Shown here: one piece after another, positions 1 through 11,125 of the stretch | Layout of the letters: each line of letters starts with the position of its first letter | Numbering within the stretch: position 1 is the first letter of the stretch | NCBI RefSeq assembly: GCF_030272615.1 | Contig: NC_081406.1 | Coordinates: forward strand, 212,388,997-212,452,996 | Reading direction: 5' to 3' | DNA: 64,000 nucleotides | Origin: Cryptomeria japonica | Taxonomy: Eukaryota; Streptophyta; Pinopsida; Cupressales; Cupressaceae | Made by a program: the position numbers and the translations under genes | The notes under the pieces: model-generated | The model's database searches: none | The model's input: the letters and a program-made list of their open reading frames with translations, nothing else | What the model was told of the DNA's origin: nothing

Positions 1-106
1 ATAAGTACTCTTCTTCTCTTTTGTATGTAAGCTTCTAGATGTAGCGGGTCATTATGGAGAAGTCTATCACTTGGAATATCCTATTCTGTGAATACAATAT
101 GGGTAC
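1..106 (-). pseudogene. G1 Gypsy gag-pol fragment left of R1
   Basis: This short stretch reads on the minus strand as the continuation of the G1 gag-pol frame. If R1 and one copy of its target duplication are skipped, the frame runs from the segment ending at 7767 into this one, with one stop codon. The peptide contains HIVFT, DIPSDRLLHND and PLHLEAY, which resembles the region just before the aspartic protease of plant Gypsy polyproteins. The protease active site would lie beyond the left edge. The frame continuity is seen directly; the domain name is inferred from similarity to the usual plant Gypsy layout. Confidence 0.6.
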
Positions 107-320
107 TGTTAGAATATTTAACCTTTACTTGGCTTAGGTTTATTTGTATTTAGTTTAGGATATTCTTTTGGAATTCCTACATGTAATTTGTCCTCTAGTA
201 CATGTGTGAGGACAAGTCATTTCTTTTATTTTCCTTTATTCAAGAATATTAGATTTCTTTCATAAGAGGATGTGGACACATGGCACACACATTTTATGAA
301 TTGTGGCATTCATAGATTTG

Positions 321-364
321 GGAGTTACTTTGTAACTCCTCTCCTCATCTCTATTTAAGAGATG
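321..364 (+). promoter_or_regulatory. Twin palindromes with a TATA-like core in the R1 LTR
   Basis: GGAGTTAC TTT GTAACTCC (321-339) is a perfect 8-bp inverted repeat. It is followed by CATCTCT ATTTA AGAGATG (346-364), a perfect 7-bp inverted repeat whose loop holds a TATTTAA-like TATA box. The same pair is present in the 3' LTR near 7407-7451, with the first arm one base longer. The promoter role is inferred from position within the LTR. Confidence 0.5.
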
Positions 365-403
365 TCTCCTCACTCATTTCTTCTTAATGATTTTATTGTA
401 AAA

Positions 404-406
404 GAG

Positions 407-438
<32 letters not shown>

Positions 439-466
439 ACACACACACACACACACACACACACAT
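404..466 (+). repeat. Compound (TC)n(AC)n microsatellite in the R1 5' LTR
   Basis: A run of TC dinucleotides passes through TCACTC into a run of AC dinucleotides. It lies just downstream of the presumed transcription start, so it would be transcribed. The homologous site in the 3' LTR (7496-7575) is a pure CT run of about 40 units. Confidence 0.95.
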
Positions 467-655
467 TTTAGGCATTGCCTCATTCATAATATCACAAGGG
501 GTTTTTCTTTGTTTTTCCCCTTTCAAAAGTTCTTGTGCCTCCTTCACATTTGGGTGATTGCTCCAAGGTTTTTGCATTTCTCTTGGTAACATTTACTTCA
601 TCAATAAACTTACTTGGATTTTGTTTTTCTTTCCTTGCTCTTATATTTCTTTTCA

Positions 656-670
656 TGGTATCAGAGTAGG
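656..670 (+). other. R1 primer binding site
   Basis: TGGTATCAGAGTAGG directly follows the 5' LTR. TGGTATCAGAG is the standard Copia primer site complementary to the 3' end of plant initiator tRNA-Met. Confidence 0.9.
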
Positions 671-1259
671 TTCTAATCCTTGTTTCAAGTTGAGTTTGAT
701 GAAGGTTACCATTTTGTGGAGTTCACCTTCTTGGAGGCATTCTTGAGAGGAGAAGAAGTTCTTTCTCTAATATTTTCTACTGTGTAGGGTTTTTATTTCA
801 AATTTTTAATTTTTTTTTCAAACTTGTTAACAAGTTTGCCTGCAGGTTTAATCTTCTTAGATTCTAGTTTAGTTTTTTTTTTTTTAAAAGCTTTGGAAGG
901 CTTGCTGCCAAAGTTTCTTCTTTCTAGTCTTTTTTTATTGTGACTAGTTTGGAAGGTTTACCGCCAAACTCAGCCTCCTTAATCTGTTTGGTTGGCTTAT
1001 CGCCAAAACTGATTCATTATTAAATTGCATTCTCTATTTGTTTACAGGTTCTAACATTTCATTTACTTGCAAGTTTTTTAATAAAAATAATTTTTTATAT
1101 TGTTTCTTCATTGAATCTCTATGTATTTACAAAAAAATATCTGAGTCTAACATTTTATGCAGGTTCTACCTTGTAAAAGGCATAAATCTCTTTGTCTGCA
1201 GTTCTACATTGTATTTCATTCATCTCACATTCATTCGTATTTTTTTTTCAACTTCTATT
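671..1259 (+). other. R1 untranslated leader, first part
   Basis: Non-coding leader, T-rich. It holds three diverged copies of a motif with the core GGAAGGCTTGCTGCCAAA, GGAAGGTTTACCGCCAAA and GTTGGCTTATCGCCAAA (about 893-913, 949-967 and 990-1008). No convincing reading frame is present. Confidence 0.6.
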
Positions 1260-2317
1260 TGTAGGTCCCGAGGACAACTGAGAGCGGGGGGGGGGGGGTG
1301 TGAATCAATTGTCCAATAAATTCAAACCAAAATCTTATTAACCAACTTAATGCTTAGTACTGGTAAGACAGTTAAGTATGCCGGTAAACAATGTTAACAG
1401 AAAATTGCTACACCGGTAAGAATTAGTGCATGAAACATAAACATAAAGTCATCCACAACACATGACACAAATATTTGTACGTGGAAACCCTGTAAGGGGA
1501 AAAACCACGGTGGGAAACCTTACCCACAATCGGATGATACTACTGCAGATAGTAAGTGTACAAAGAGGGGTCTGCACATGCAGAAAGGCCAACAGCCTAG
1601 AGCTCACTGCTCAATCACAGATGGGAGTCACACTGACTACAGTTGGATGGTTAAATCCAATGAGAATGTACTGCACAAAATAACATCTTCATATGCTGGA
1701 TTCAGTACCGGTGTAATGCTGATATGCTTCTATAAAAACCTAGCTTCACCTTCAAATGATGTCTTCGTGTATATCTTTCCTCGATCTCGCATATATCCTT
1801 CCTTAAATCTTTTTCACATTCCACACTTGACCTTACAAATAAGATCTTACATTTATATCATACCCTAAGACCAATTTTAGTAGGTCGGCTCTACAAGATA
1901 TTACAATAAAACATTTTACAAATAATATAATATCCGATGCAATAACTGATTGAACATGTCGGCTTAATGCATTTACAACAATAATAAATCATCTCCATAG
2001 CGTGCCATGCTGATCTGGAAAAGATAAACCTGCCGGTGTAACCCTAGACCTATTTTGCCGATAAAAGCAAATATGCAAATAAGAATATGCCAATGATTAT
2101 TACTTCAAAGAAAAGTGTCCACATGATGTCTTCGATATTACCAAGTGTCTTCCATGTCAATGCAGGTACTGGTGAACATTATATCCTGTCGGTTAACCAT
2201 ATACTGGTGACTATTTTGAACAGTTTACTGATTGCTGGTGAATGTTGTTGGATCTCCAAAGTAGGTGTATTTAGCAGGTGTTAACATCAATGACAAAACC
2301 ATACCAAAATACCAACA
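1260..2317 (-). mobile_element. Solo LTR of the R3 family inserted in the R1 leader
   Basis: This block matches the R3 LTR at 52998-54057 along its whole length (1,058 against 1,060 bp). It starts TGTAGGTCC with one T lost and ends ACCAACA. It has the same poly-G run, the CCGGT-rich text and the block that matches GTGAGCTCTAG on the minus strand. No internal region follows, so it is a solo LTR. Flanks CTATT (1255-1259) and CTGTT (2318-2322) fit a 5-bp target duplication with one change. Confidence 0.85.
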
Positions 2318-3039
2318 CTGTTGTCGTAACGTCTCTGTAACTATTTTTGCACGTATTATTTTCAAACTTTTGCTGTCATAAGTCTATTGTTGTTACGTCT
2401 TTGTACTCTTTCTTGAACTATCTAACGTCTCTGCATTTTGCTCTAGAAACATTTTGAAACACCTCTGCATTTATTCTCTTCAACCTCTATCACGTCTCTT
2501 TACGTTTTTCATTCATTACATGCATTGGATAGAGTTTGTTTTGTCTTTATAATTCTCTTCCTTCCCGTTTATTCTAAATATAAGTTTCATTTAATTTATA
2601 AAAGTTAACTTCTTTCCTTCTCTTTTTCATTCACATATCTTAAGAGTTTAAAAAGTTTATTAAGTTTTTAATATATTAAAAGTTTAAATAGTTTATATTA
2701 ATTTTTTTTTAAAAAGTTCATATTAAAAGTTTAAAAAAAAATCATATTAAAGTTTATAAAGTTTTTTAAAAACATCTTTTTAATATATAAACTTTTTTAA
2801 TAAACATTTTTTAGTTTAAATAGTTTTAGTTTTATTAGAAATTTATAGTTTTTTTTAATAATTTTTTTTTAACAATATAAAGTTTGTTTAATAAATTCAA
2901 GTTTTTTTAAAAATTTAAATTTGTTATTCAAGATTTAAAAAAATATTTTTTTCTAAAGTTTTTTATGAAATTTTTTTTTTTTAAAATTATTAATTTCGTT
3001 TATTTTTAATCAAGGAGGGTTTTTTTAAAAAGGGGGTAA
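2318..3039 (+). other. R1 leader, second part: AT-rich, homopolymer-rich
   Basis: The R1 leader resumes here. It includes a dispersed ACGTCTCTG-like motif (2328-2520) and then about 400 bp of T runs and A runs (2600-3010). No gene is visible. The region ends at the gag frame near 3040, where I see no good ATG, so the original gag start is probably lost or upstream. Confidence 0.6.
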
Positions 3040-4088
3040 TTGTTTATTTCTAACTTTTATCTTGCTATTGTGTCTACTTTAATTCCCAAAATTAAATTAA
3101 ATAGCACTAATTATCATTCTTGGAAAACACATATTTCTTTTATATTTCGTTTGAAACACCTTTTGGATGTTGCAACTGATAAAAGTTTCGAGCTCGCTTC
3201 AACTGCTCCTCAAGCCGACCAAGATAGATGGAAGGCTCAAAATGAGGAAGCACTTGGTTTAATTGGTATTTCAATGGTTCCTGATTTGTATGTTCTAATT
3301 GGAAATAGTACAAAAGTGTATGAAGCTTGGGAAATTTTAAAACAACTTATGATAGCTCAAATGAATCCCGAAAAATTCAGCTTCAAGATCAACTCGAAGA
3401 TCTCTGGTATACGGATTTTAAAACCATGGATGGATTCTTATTAAAGTTTGATTCAATTAGTAGTCAATTAACTGGTTTAGGAGTTACACTATCTGATTTA
3501 CGTTTAATTCATCTTATTCTTAAAAAATATCTTCCTCGTCAATTTTAGCAATTTATTACGAATATTCATGCTCAACTTGCTATTCCTACTTTAGCTACTC
3601 AATTAACTTATGATATTTTTCGCAATTCATTATGTCAAGAGGAAGCTAAATTAATTCAATTTGGTACTCTTAAAAGTAGTGAACATGCTTTTATGTCTAA
3701 AAACCAAAGTCATAATAATAATTTTAGATCCAATAATAATAATCATAATCATAATAATAATCACAAATCTTCTAATTATCAATCTCAGTCTAAATCCTAT
3801 CATAACAATTCTCATAATAATAATCATAATAATGCATACAATAATCAAAGGAATAATTCTCAAACAAGACCCCATTGCACATATTGTGAGAAAGATGGAC
3901 ATATTACTAATGATTGTTTTAAGAAGCAAAATGGTAAAAAACCCATGAACCAAAATAATCAAAATAATCAACAACATAAACCTCATTATAAGAAAGGTAA
4001 TAATAATGGTAATTCATCTTGTCATGCATTTACATGTACTTATAATGTTTCTCAACCACTTAAGTGGATTATTGATTCTGGTGCATAT
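3040..4088 (+). pseudogene. R1 gag and start of protease (broken)
   Basis: The N-terminal part has the Copia gag pattern LNSTNYHSWK and a helical core containing YEAWEIL. A frameshift near 3330-3440 moves the frame. It then stops at 3546-3548 and reopens through an Asn/His-rich linker (about 3700-3870). One zinc knuckle follows, CTYCEKDGHITNDC (near 3880), then the protease active-site region WIIDSGA (near 4065). The protease is cut by a TAG at 4089, in the position after DSGAY. The gag would package the RNA in cytoplasmic particles; this copy cannot make an intact product. Confidence 0.85.
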
Positions 4089-5180
4089 TAGCATGTTACT
4101 TCTCATAAAGAATGTTTTGAATCTTTGCATCTTGATACTTCCAATATTCCTATTCAATTAGCTAATAAGCATAGTTGCAAAGTTGAAGCTATTGGTGATA
4201 TGAATGTCCCTAATGGAAAATTACATGATGTTCTTTATGTTCATGAATTAAAATCAAATTTTCTTTCAGTTCCTAAACTTTGTCAAGATTATAAGGTTAA
4301 CTTTTATAGGGGCATGTGTTATATCATTGATCCAAAAACTAATCATGTTATTGCTACTGCTAAAATGGATACTGATAACTTATTCAAGTTCTATGAATTT
4401 GCTCCTACAAAGTATTCATTGCTTACTACTGTTGATTTTACTATATGGCATGAAAGACTTGGCCATCTCAATTCTGATTATATTTCATTGATGCAAAAAG
4501 AAAATATGGTTGATGGATTGCCTACTATTGTTCCTTCTCAAATTGTTTGCAATGGTTGCATGAGTGGTAAGATGCATAGGGAACCCTTTCCTCATGGCCA
4601 ATCTTGGAGGGCATATACTAAATTGCATCTAGTTCATAGTGATCTCTTGGGTCCCATGGAGAATCCCTCCATCCAAGGTTCAAGGTATGTTTTTACCTTT
4701 GTTGATGATTTTTCAAGGAGAACATGGATATATTTCCTTCATAGTAAGGATCAAGTGCTTGATGTGTTTACTGAATTTCATATGTTTGTAGAAAGACAAT
4801 CTGGTTCTAAAATTAAGATTCTTCGTACTAACAATGGAAGAGAATATGTCAATAATGCATTTTATGCTTATTTGAAATCTTTTGAAATTAAACATGAGCT
4901 TACTGTTCCTTATACACCACAACAAAATGGTGTGGCAGAACAAAAGCATAGAACCATTGTTGAAACGACTAGATGTTTATTGCATGGAAAAAATATGGAT
5001 TACAAGTTTTGGGCTGAAGCTATGGCTTGTGCAACCTATTTAATTAATAGAACACCTACCAAAACCTTAAAGGATAAAACTCCTGAAGAAGCTTGGTCTG
5101 GTAGAAAGCCCAATTTGCTGAATTTAAGAATTTTTTGTTCCATAGCTTATGTTCACAAACCTAAGGAGAAAAAATAAAAT
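4089..5180 (+). pseudogene. R1 protease remainder and integrase (broken)
   Basis: The frame continues after the TAG with the pre-integrase domain (HERLGHLN, then CNGCMSGK, the HHCC finger). The catalytic core follows: HSDLLGP, then RTNNGREY, then TPQQNGVAEQKHR. The second catalytic aspartate of the D,D,E triad is replaced by Asn (RTNNG instead of RTDNG, near 4834). The frame ends at 5175 after an A-rich tract (HKPKEKK), apparently through a slip in the poly-A run, and continues in another frame. Integrase would insert cDNA in the nucleus; this copy should be inactive. Confidence 0.88.
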
Positions 5181-6456
5181 TAGATGCTAAATCTTCTCCT
5201 TTTATTTTTGTTGGTTATGATGAAAATACTAAAGGTTATAGAGTTTACAATCCTATTACTAACAAGGTAAAAGTTGCAAGAGATGTTTGTATTGCAAAAA
5301 AAAGGCATTCATGATTGTTCTAAAGTGAAGGATGATGAACTTGCTCAAAGCAAAGTTGTGCTTGTGGAGGACCAATGTCCTTCTCTTAACCCTACTCCTA
5401 ATGCATCTCTTTCTATTCCTTCTAGTCATAGTGATGATGATAATAATAACTCTACTACTCATGGCTCTTCTTCTAGTGATGAATCCATTACTTCTAAAAG
5501 AAGACCTAAATGGTTTAAATCTTTAATTCAAGACAGTGATGAATACTTACCTAGAATGGATAGAATTCAAGCTAGAAGAGTTAATTATTATAATTATGCT
5601 TTAATGACTACTATTATGAATTCTAATGATCCTACAACAATTGATCAAGCTAAAAATCAACCATATTGGCAAAAAGAAATGAAGGAAGAATATGATACTT
5701 TAATTTCTAACCAAACTTGGGATTTAGTTCCCTTGCCTCATGGTAAAAATCTTGTTTCTTGCAAGTGGCTTTATAAAACTAAATTGAATGCTAATAATCA
5801 AGTTAGTAAATTTAAAGCTAGATTAGTTGCTAGAGGTTTTTCTCAAATTGAAGGCTTAGATTATACTGAAACTTTTGCTCCTGTTGCTAAAATGCCTACA
5901 ATTAAACTTGTGCTTGCTTTAGCTTCTAGAATGAATTGGCCTATTCGCCTAATGGATGTTAAAAGTGCTTTTCTTAATGGTGATTTACATGAGGAAATTT
6001 ATATGTCTCAACCTCCTAGTTTTATTAAAGAAGGTAATGCACACTTAGTTTGTAAATTAAAAAAAATCAATTTATGGATTAAAGAAATCTCCTAGGGAGT
6101 GGTATTCAAAGATTAATGCATTATTTCTTTCTCAAGGCTTTATTAGAAGTAAAAATGATCCTAACTTGTATATTAAACATAGTGAAGATGATATTATCAT
6201 TATTATCTTGTATTTAGATCATTTTATTCTTACTTCAAGTTCCAATACTTTGATTTCTGATATTAAGTTTCAACTTAATCAAAAAATTCAAATGACTGAT
6301 TTAGGTCTTTTACATTATTTCTTAGGAATGCAAATTTAGCAAACCTCTAAAGGAATTTTCGTATCTTAAAGTAAATATGCTCAAGATCTCATAGATAAGT
6401 TTAAAATTAATGATGCTCACCATGTTTCAATTCCTATTGAATTAGGCACTAAGTTA
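5181..6456 (+). pseudogene. R1 reverse transcriptase (broken)
   Basis: A Ser/Asp-rich linker (about 5330-5510) leads into the Copia RT: NQTWDLVPLP, CKWLYKTKLN, FKARLVARGFSQ, MDVKSAFLNGDL and MSQPPSF. The frame shifts in an A run at about 6060 and continues as the segment with YYSK-type finger residues. The catalytic YVDD box reads YLDH (near 6211), so the second catalytic aspartate is lost. Two stops follow near 6338 and 6367. The gene is degenerate, but every RT block can be recognised in order. Confidence 0.87.
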
Positions 6457-7186
6457 ATGCTTGATATGCAAAATCCTCTTGTTGATCCTACTTTGTATAG
6501 ACAATTTGTTGGAAGTTTGAATTATTTAACTCTTACTAGGCCAGATATTGCTTATAGTATTGGTTTGGTTTCAAGATTCATGTCTAAACCTCAAAAAACA
6601 CACTTTAAAGTTGCTAAAAGAATTTTAAGATATATTAAAGGAACTATTAATGTAGGTTTGTTTTATGATGCAAATTCTGATTTTACTTTAAAAGGTTTTA
6701 GTGATTCTGATCTAGGTGGAGATCCCAATGATGGGAAATCTACTTGTGGTTATTTTTTTTTTGTTGGTTCAGGAGCAATTTCTTGGAATAGTGAAAAACA
6801 ACAATCTACCTCTCTTGGATCCCCTGAAGCGGAGTACAAAGGATGCACTAATGCTTCCAAAGAAGCCTTGTGGCTTGGAAGACAACTTGAAGATTTGGGT
6901 CTACCTCCACGAACCAACTCCATTGTATTGTGACAACCAAAGTGCCATTGCCTTGGCTAAAAATCCAGTTTTCCATGCAAGGAAAAAACACATTGCTCTC
7001 CAACACCACTTTATTAGAGAACAAATTAAAGGCAAACAAGTTTCACTCCTCTATTGCAAGGGGGAAGACCAAGTTGCAGATATTTTGACCAAGCCACTTT
7101 GTAAACAAAAGTTCCAATTTCATTGTAAAAATCTTGGATTGCAACCCATTGAAGGGTTTGATGTAAACTCCCCAAGTAAAGCTTAA
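6457..7186 (+). pseudogene. R1 RT C-terminus and RNase H (frameshifted)
   Basis: The region carries YRQFVGSLNYL and TRPDIAYSIGLVSRFM, the usual end of Copia RT. RNase H follows with GFSDSDLGGD, GAISWNS, SPEAEYKG and CDNQSAIALAKNP, then ADILTKPL near the C-terminus. The acidic residues of RNase H are present, but a frameshift between about 6830 and 6930 splits the domain over two frames. The gene ends at 7184-7186, right before the purine tract, as is usual in Copia elements. Confidence 0.88.
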
Positions 7187-7193
7187 GGGGGGG
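7185..7193 (+). other. R1 polypurine tract
   Basis: AAGGGGGGG lies immediately before the 3' LTR start at 7194. It is the expected primer for plus-strand DNA synthesis. The same GCTTAAGGGGGG text precedes the 3' LTR of T1 at 47663. Confidence 0.85.
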
Positions 7194-7493
7194 TGTTAGA
7201 ATATTTAATCTTTACTTGACTTAAGTTTATTTGTATTTAGTTTAGGATATTCCTTTGGAATTCCTACATGTAATTTGTCCTCTAATACATGTGTGAGGAC
7301 AAGTCATTTCTTTTATTTTCCTTTATTAAGGAATATTAGATTTCCTTCATAAGAGGATGTGGACACATGACACACACATTTTATGAATGGTGGCATTCAT
7401 AGATTTAGGAGTTACTTTGTAACTCCTCTCCTCATCTCTCTTTAAGAGATGTCTCCTCTCACATTTCTTCTTATTGATGTTACTATAAAAGAG

Positions 7494-7580
<87 letters not shown>

Positions 7581-7766
7581 AGGCATTGCCTCATTCATAA
7601 TATCACAAGGGGTTTTTCTTTGCTTTTCCCCTTTCAAGAGTTCTTGTGCCTCCTTCTTCACATTTGGGTGATTGCTCTAAGGTTTTTGCATTTCTCTTGG
7701 TAAAATTTACTTCATCAATAAACTTACTTGGATTTTTTTTTTTCCTTGCTCTTGTATTTCCTTTCA
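7194..7766 (+). repeat. R1 3' LTR
   Basis: Direct repeat of 107-655. It contains a pure CT run at 7496-7575 (about 40 units) where the 5' LTR has a mixed TC/AC tract. The palindrome pair at about 7407-7451 is retained. It ends CTTTCA and is followed by GATAC, the 3' copy of the target duplication. Confidence 0.92.
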
Positions 7767-10419
7767 GATACCATTAGCCAAATTCCCCACCATGGATTGG
7801 AAGGCATTTTCATCTATATCTCTGTCAACTACTGAATCTTGAAGTGTTTTATCCAAAATAACTTTATGAGTTGGTTATATACGCAATAGTTCAAAGAGTG
7901 ATATCTGTGTCAGGGTTTTCTTGAGTTTCTCCACAACATTATAGGTCGCTACTACTGGTGGTGGGTTTGATGGTACTCCTTGTAAATATACTTTAGATCT
8001 ATGAGTAACTACTGCACAATCTTTGTCTCTTGGAGTTATCGTGATTATAGCCACTGTATCATCTCTTGTGATGGAACTGTCTGTAACATATGTTGTTTTA
8101 TCAAGGTTCATTTCATATTCCTTCCTATAGTCATTATGTGCAAGTATGACATCCATGATATGTGCGATAAGTTCATCTTCAAACCATCTCGAATGAAATG
8201 GTTCTTCATGCCCCCAGTCCACAAGATAGAGATTCTTGTCTTCATCATATTTTGATGCTTTTGACAGAATAAAAATTTGGTTATCATAGTTGTAAGTCTC
8301 TTGATATTTCTCATCATTATCAAGTGCTTCTCATGAATCATCATTTACTACATTTCCTGAGCTAATGGCATGGATAGTATAGTCATATGAGACTTTCGTG
8401 TAGTTGGTTGTGTTGTCTTGTGTTCTCGATGTAGATGCCTTCCCTTTATCATGTTTGACAAATGGATCCTTAAAGATGGTATGATTCGTGTTTTCTGAAG
8501 TTTCGTTGGTGTCAATTGTGATTTCACCTTGATCGATCATGTCTTGGATTAAGTTTTTCAATTTATAGCAACTTGCAGTTTTGTGACCTTTAGTACAATG
8601 ATATTCACAAAATAACTATCATTCCACCATGTAGGTTTGAAAGGACCTGGTTCATATACTCTTACTTCTTGCAAAGTGATCATGTTTGTCTGTATTAACT
8701 TTTTTAACATTGATTCAATAGGTTCCCTTAGAGGTGTGCAATTCCTATTTGGAGCATTTAGCCTTGAGAATTTTGTGTTCATAGTTTGCACAACATTTAC
8801 ATTGGTCGATACAGTGTTATTCTTTGTATGTGGACTAAATGATTGACTTGAGCATTGTAAAGACATAATCGGTTGAGTTTTGTTCACTGTACGGGCGTCT
8901 ACAACACCATCGTTGGTCACATTTTTGTTTTTTGACCAAAATTTGGATTTATCATTGTTGTTGTTATTGCCATATTTTATGAGACCTTGTTCTACTAGTC
9001 CTTTCTCACACTTTAAGGCTTTTTTAGTGATTTGTTTAAATGTGGTCAAACATTGCATTTGTATCAGGTACTTGATTTTAGGGATTAAGTTTTCCGTGAA
9101 CATGTCAACTTGCTCCTTTTTAGGAATAATAGTATTGCACCTTCTATATAGACCTCTCCATCTTTGTATGAAGGACGTGAATGTTTCATTCTCATATTGT
9201 TTTGCGGCACATAAATCTATCAAATTGACTAGGGTTTCAATGTTATGTGAGAAGTTAGCAATGAAATGTTCATCTAATTCACCCCATGATGTGATAGTTG
9301 GTGGTAGATGTGAAAACCACTCCAAGGCTAAGCCTCCCAAACTTTTAGGAAACAATCTCATTAGATACTGTCTTCAGTTGCAACCTTTATACATGTCGTA
9401 AAAAACTCTCTGATGTGATCTCTAGGATCACCTTTCCCTCAGTATCTTTCAAATTTTGGTGTTTCAAAATATGGTGGGAAAGAGGACATGTATAATGTGT
9501 GATCAAAAGGATAAAGACATAAGTCCTACATTGTGTAGCTCTTTTTATCGTTACCAGTTTGCATAGTTGCCATCTGTTGTTGCAGATTTTGTACCTGTTG
9601 GGACAGAATATCTATTTAAGTAAGGGGTACACTTTGCACATGTATATTTCCCCCAAAAGGATTCGTGGTGGTATAACTAGGAGGTTGTTGAAAGGTACTA
9701 TAATTATAATTCCATGTGTTATGGGTTCCACTAGGTACTGTGAAATAAGCAACATGTGAACCCATGTTTGACTGAGTTGTACTCATTGTATTAGCGGAAC
9801 CTGGGTTTGTATTCTGATGACTATATGTAGATCCTATGGAATAGGAAACCGAAGGTTGACTCACAATTGTTGTATGAGGAACTTGTGTTTGAATAAGTGC
9901 TTAGACACTTGACATTATCGATATTGTGTGAGAGGCTAGGATAGCCTATGTTGGTGCGCTAATGTTTATTGTTGAGGATGATGCACTTGATTGAGAAGTC
10001 ACGTTTGAAATGACATTTATTTGTATAGATTATGTTGGTGCATTCTGAGGAAAAGTTGAGGTCATCGCTTATGTTTGTGTTATTTGACTGCTATTTGGAT
10101 CTAAAGTATTTCTTAGTGGTAAGATTGTTGTGATATCAAAATCTTCAGGTAATTTGGCCCCATTTTGTAATAACAACGAGAGATATTTGTCCCTTTCATT
10201 ATGTATAAGAGCATCTAAGATCATAAGGACATGTGGGTCCTATTAAGCTGATTCAATCTCTTCGCGTGTTAAATTTTGTTGTAGCTCATGTATTGTGGGC
10301 ATTGCCTGAGGATTTGACTGTTGAATACTTGATATGTTCATGTTCCAAGTTGGATTTACTGACATGTCACTGTTTGGGTCCATCTTACTTTTTGCCTTTT
10401 GTGACCTTGTGATGGGCAT
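7767..10419 (-). pseudogene. G1 gag and start of pol (frameshifted)
   Basis: The likely start is the ATG at 10419-10417 (MPITRSQKAKSK). The first segment stays in one frame, with stops near 10240, and includes 9864-9616. A shift leads to 9361-8558, which holds the retrotransposon gag domain (FPKSLGGLALEWF, FIQRWRGLYRRC). A second shift leads to a zinc-knuckle-like CEYHCTKGHKTASC (8609-8568) and on through 8222-7875 (SLFELLRI, then a TAA). It continues to 7767 and across R1 into 106-1. The product would be the Gypsy capsid precursor; three frames and several stops show it is dead. Confidence 0.82.
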
Positions 10420-10889
10420 TTAAGTCTTCTATATGAGGATGGTTTAGAACCTAATGCAAGTCGACAATAATGCAAGACTCTAAACCTAAATATGGAATAT
10501 GCAAGACTAGACCAGACTCTCTATTGAGGATTTGGATGTGAGACTTGTTGAGTATTTTGCAATTTTTGCAACGCAAGTTTTTCAAGCTCTTCTCTTAGAA
10601 GTTCTGCAGCAATTTATCTATCAGTTCAAAGGGTAATTTTATACTCTCTATTTAGCTCGTACTTGACTCCTATATAATGAGGTGCATTTCTCTTTAATTG
10701 CCAGGCCAAGTTACCTAAACTGTCAATGATTTCTCATTGACCGCCATTTGGCACTAGATTAGGTTGCTCGAAGGGGAGCAAACCATTACCTGGGAGACCC
10801 ATTAAGATGCATGCTATGACTTTCTAGGATGATTATGCAAATGATGACAGACTAAGACAGATGTATATGAAATCTAACAAGGACCAAAT

Positions 10890-11125
10890 CTAAGGACGTA
10901 TATGAGGACGATAATAAGGACGCAAATGAGGACTATGCAACTTATATGAGGACAATAATAAGGACGTAAATAAGGACATAAATGACGACTTATGCAACTT
11001 CTAAGGATGATAATAAGGAAGTAAATGAGGACTATGCAACTTCTAAGGATGATAATAAGGACGTAAATGAGGACTTATGCAACTTCTAAGGATGATAATA
11101 AGGACATAAATGAGGACTATGCAAG
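10890..11125. repeat. 42-57 bp minisatellite in the G1 leader
   Basis: The unit is TATGCAACTTCTAAGGATGA followed by TAATAAGGACGTAAATGAGGAC, about 42-43 bp. There are roughly four to five copies, one of them longer (57 bp). A shorter internal period of AAGGACGTAAATGAGGAC is visible, so the array probably grew from a 12-20 bp subunit. Confidence 0.85.

Larger units (their letters stand above)
107..655 (+). repeat. R1 5' LTR
   Basis: Direct repeat of 7194-7766, starting TGTTAGAATATTTAAC and ending just before the primer site. The length difference between the two LTRs comes mainly from the microsatellite inside them: here a TC run followed by an AC run, in the 3' copy a long CT run only. Both copies keep the two short palindromes around the TATA-like site. 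Confidence 0.92.
107..7766 (+). mobile_element. R1: complete, decayed Ty1/Copia LTR retrotransposon
   Basis: R1 has two LTRs (107-655 and 7194-7766) that begin TGTTAG and end TTTCA. The initiator-Met primer site starts right after the first LTR, and a purine tract precedes the second. The domain order gag, zinc knuckle, protease, integrase, reverse transcriptase, RNase H is the Copia order. Flanking 5-mers are GGTAC (102-106) and GATAC (7767-7771), a target duplication with one mismatch. Several frameshifts, stops and lost catalytic residues make it non-functional. Its leader contains a solo LTR of another family in reverse orientation. Confidence 0.93.

Noticed and set aside
3651-3986. Ile/Met-rich frames opposite or overlapping the R1 gag linker
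   Set aside because: They are shadows of the AAT/CAT-rich Asn/His linker in other frames.
7347-7703. Frames with Ser/Leu or Arg/Glu runs in the R1 3' LTR
   Set aside because: They are translations of the CT microsatellite.
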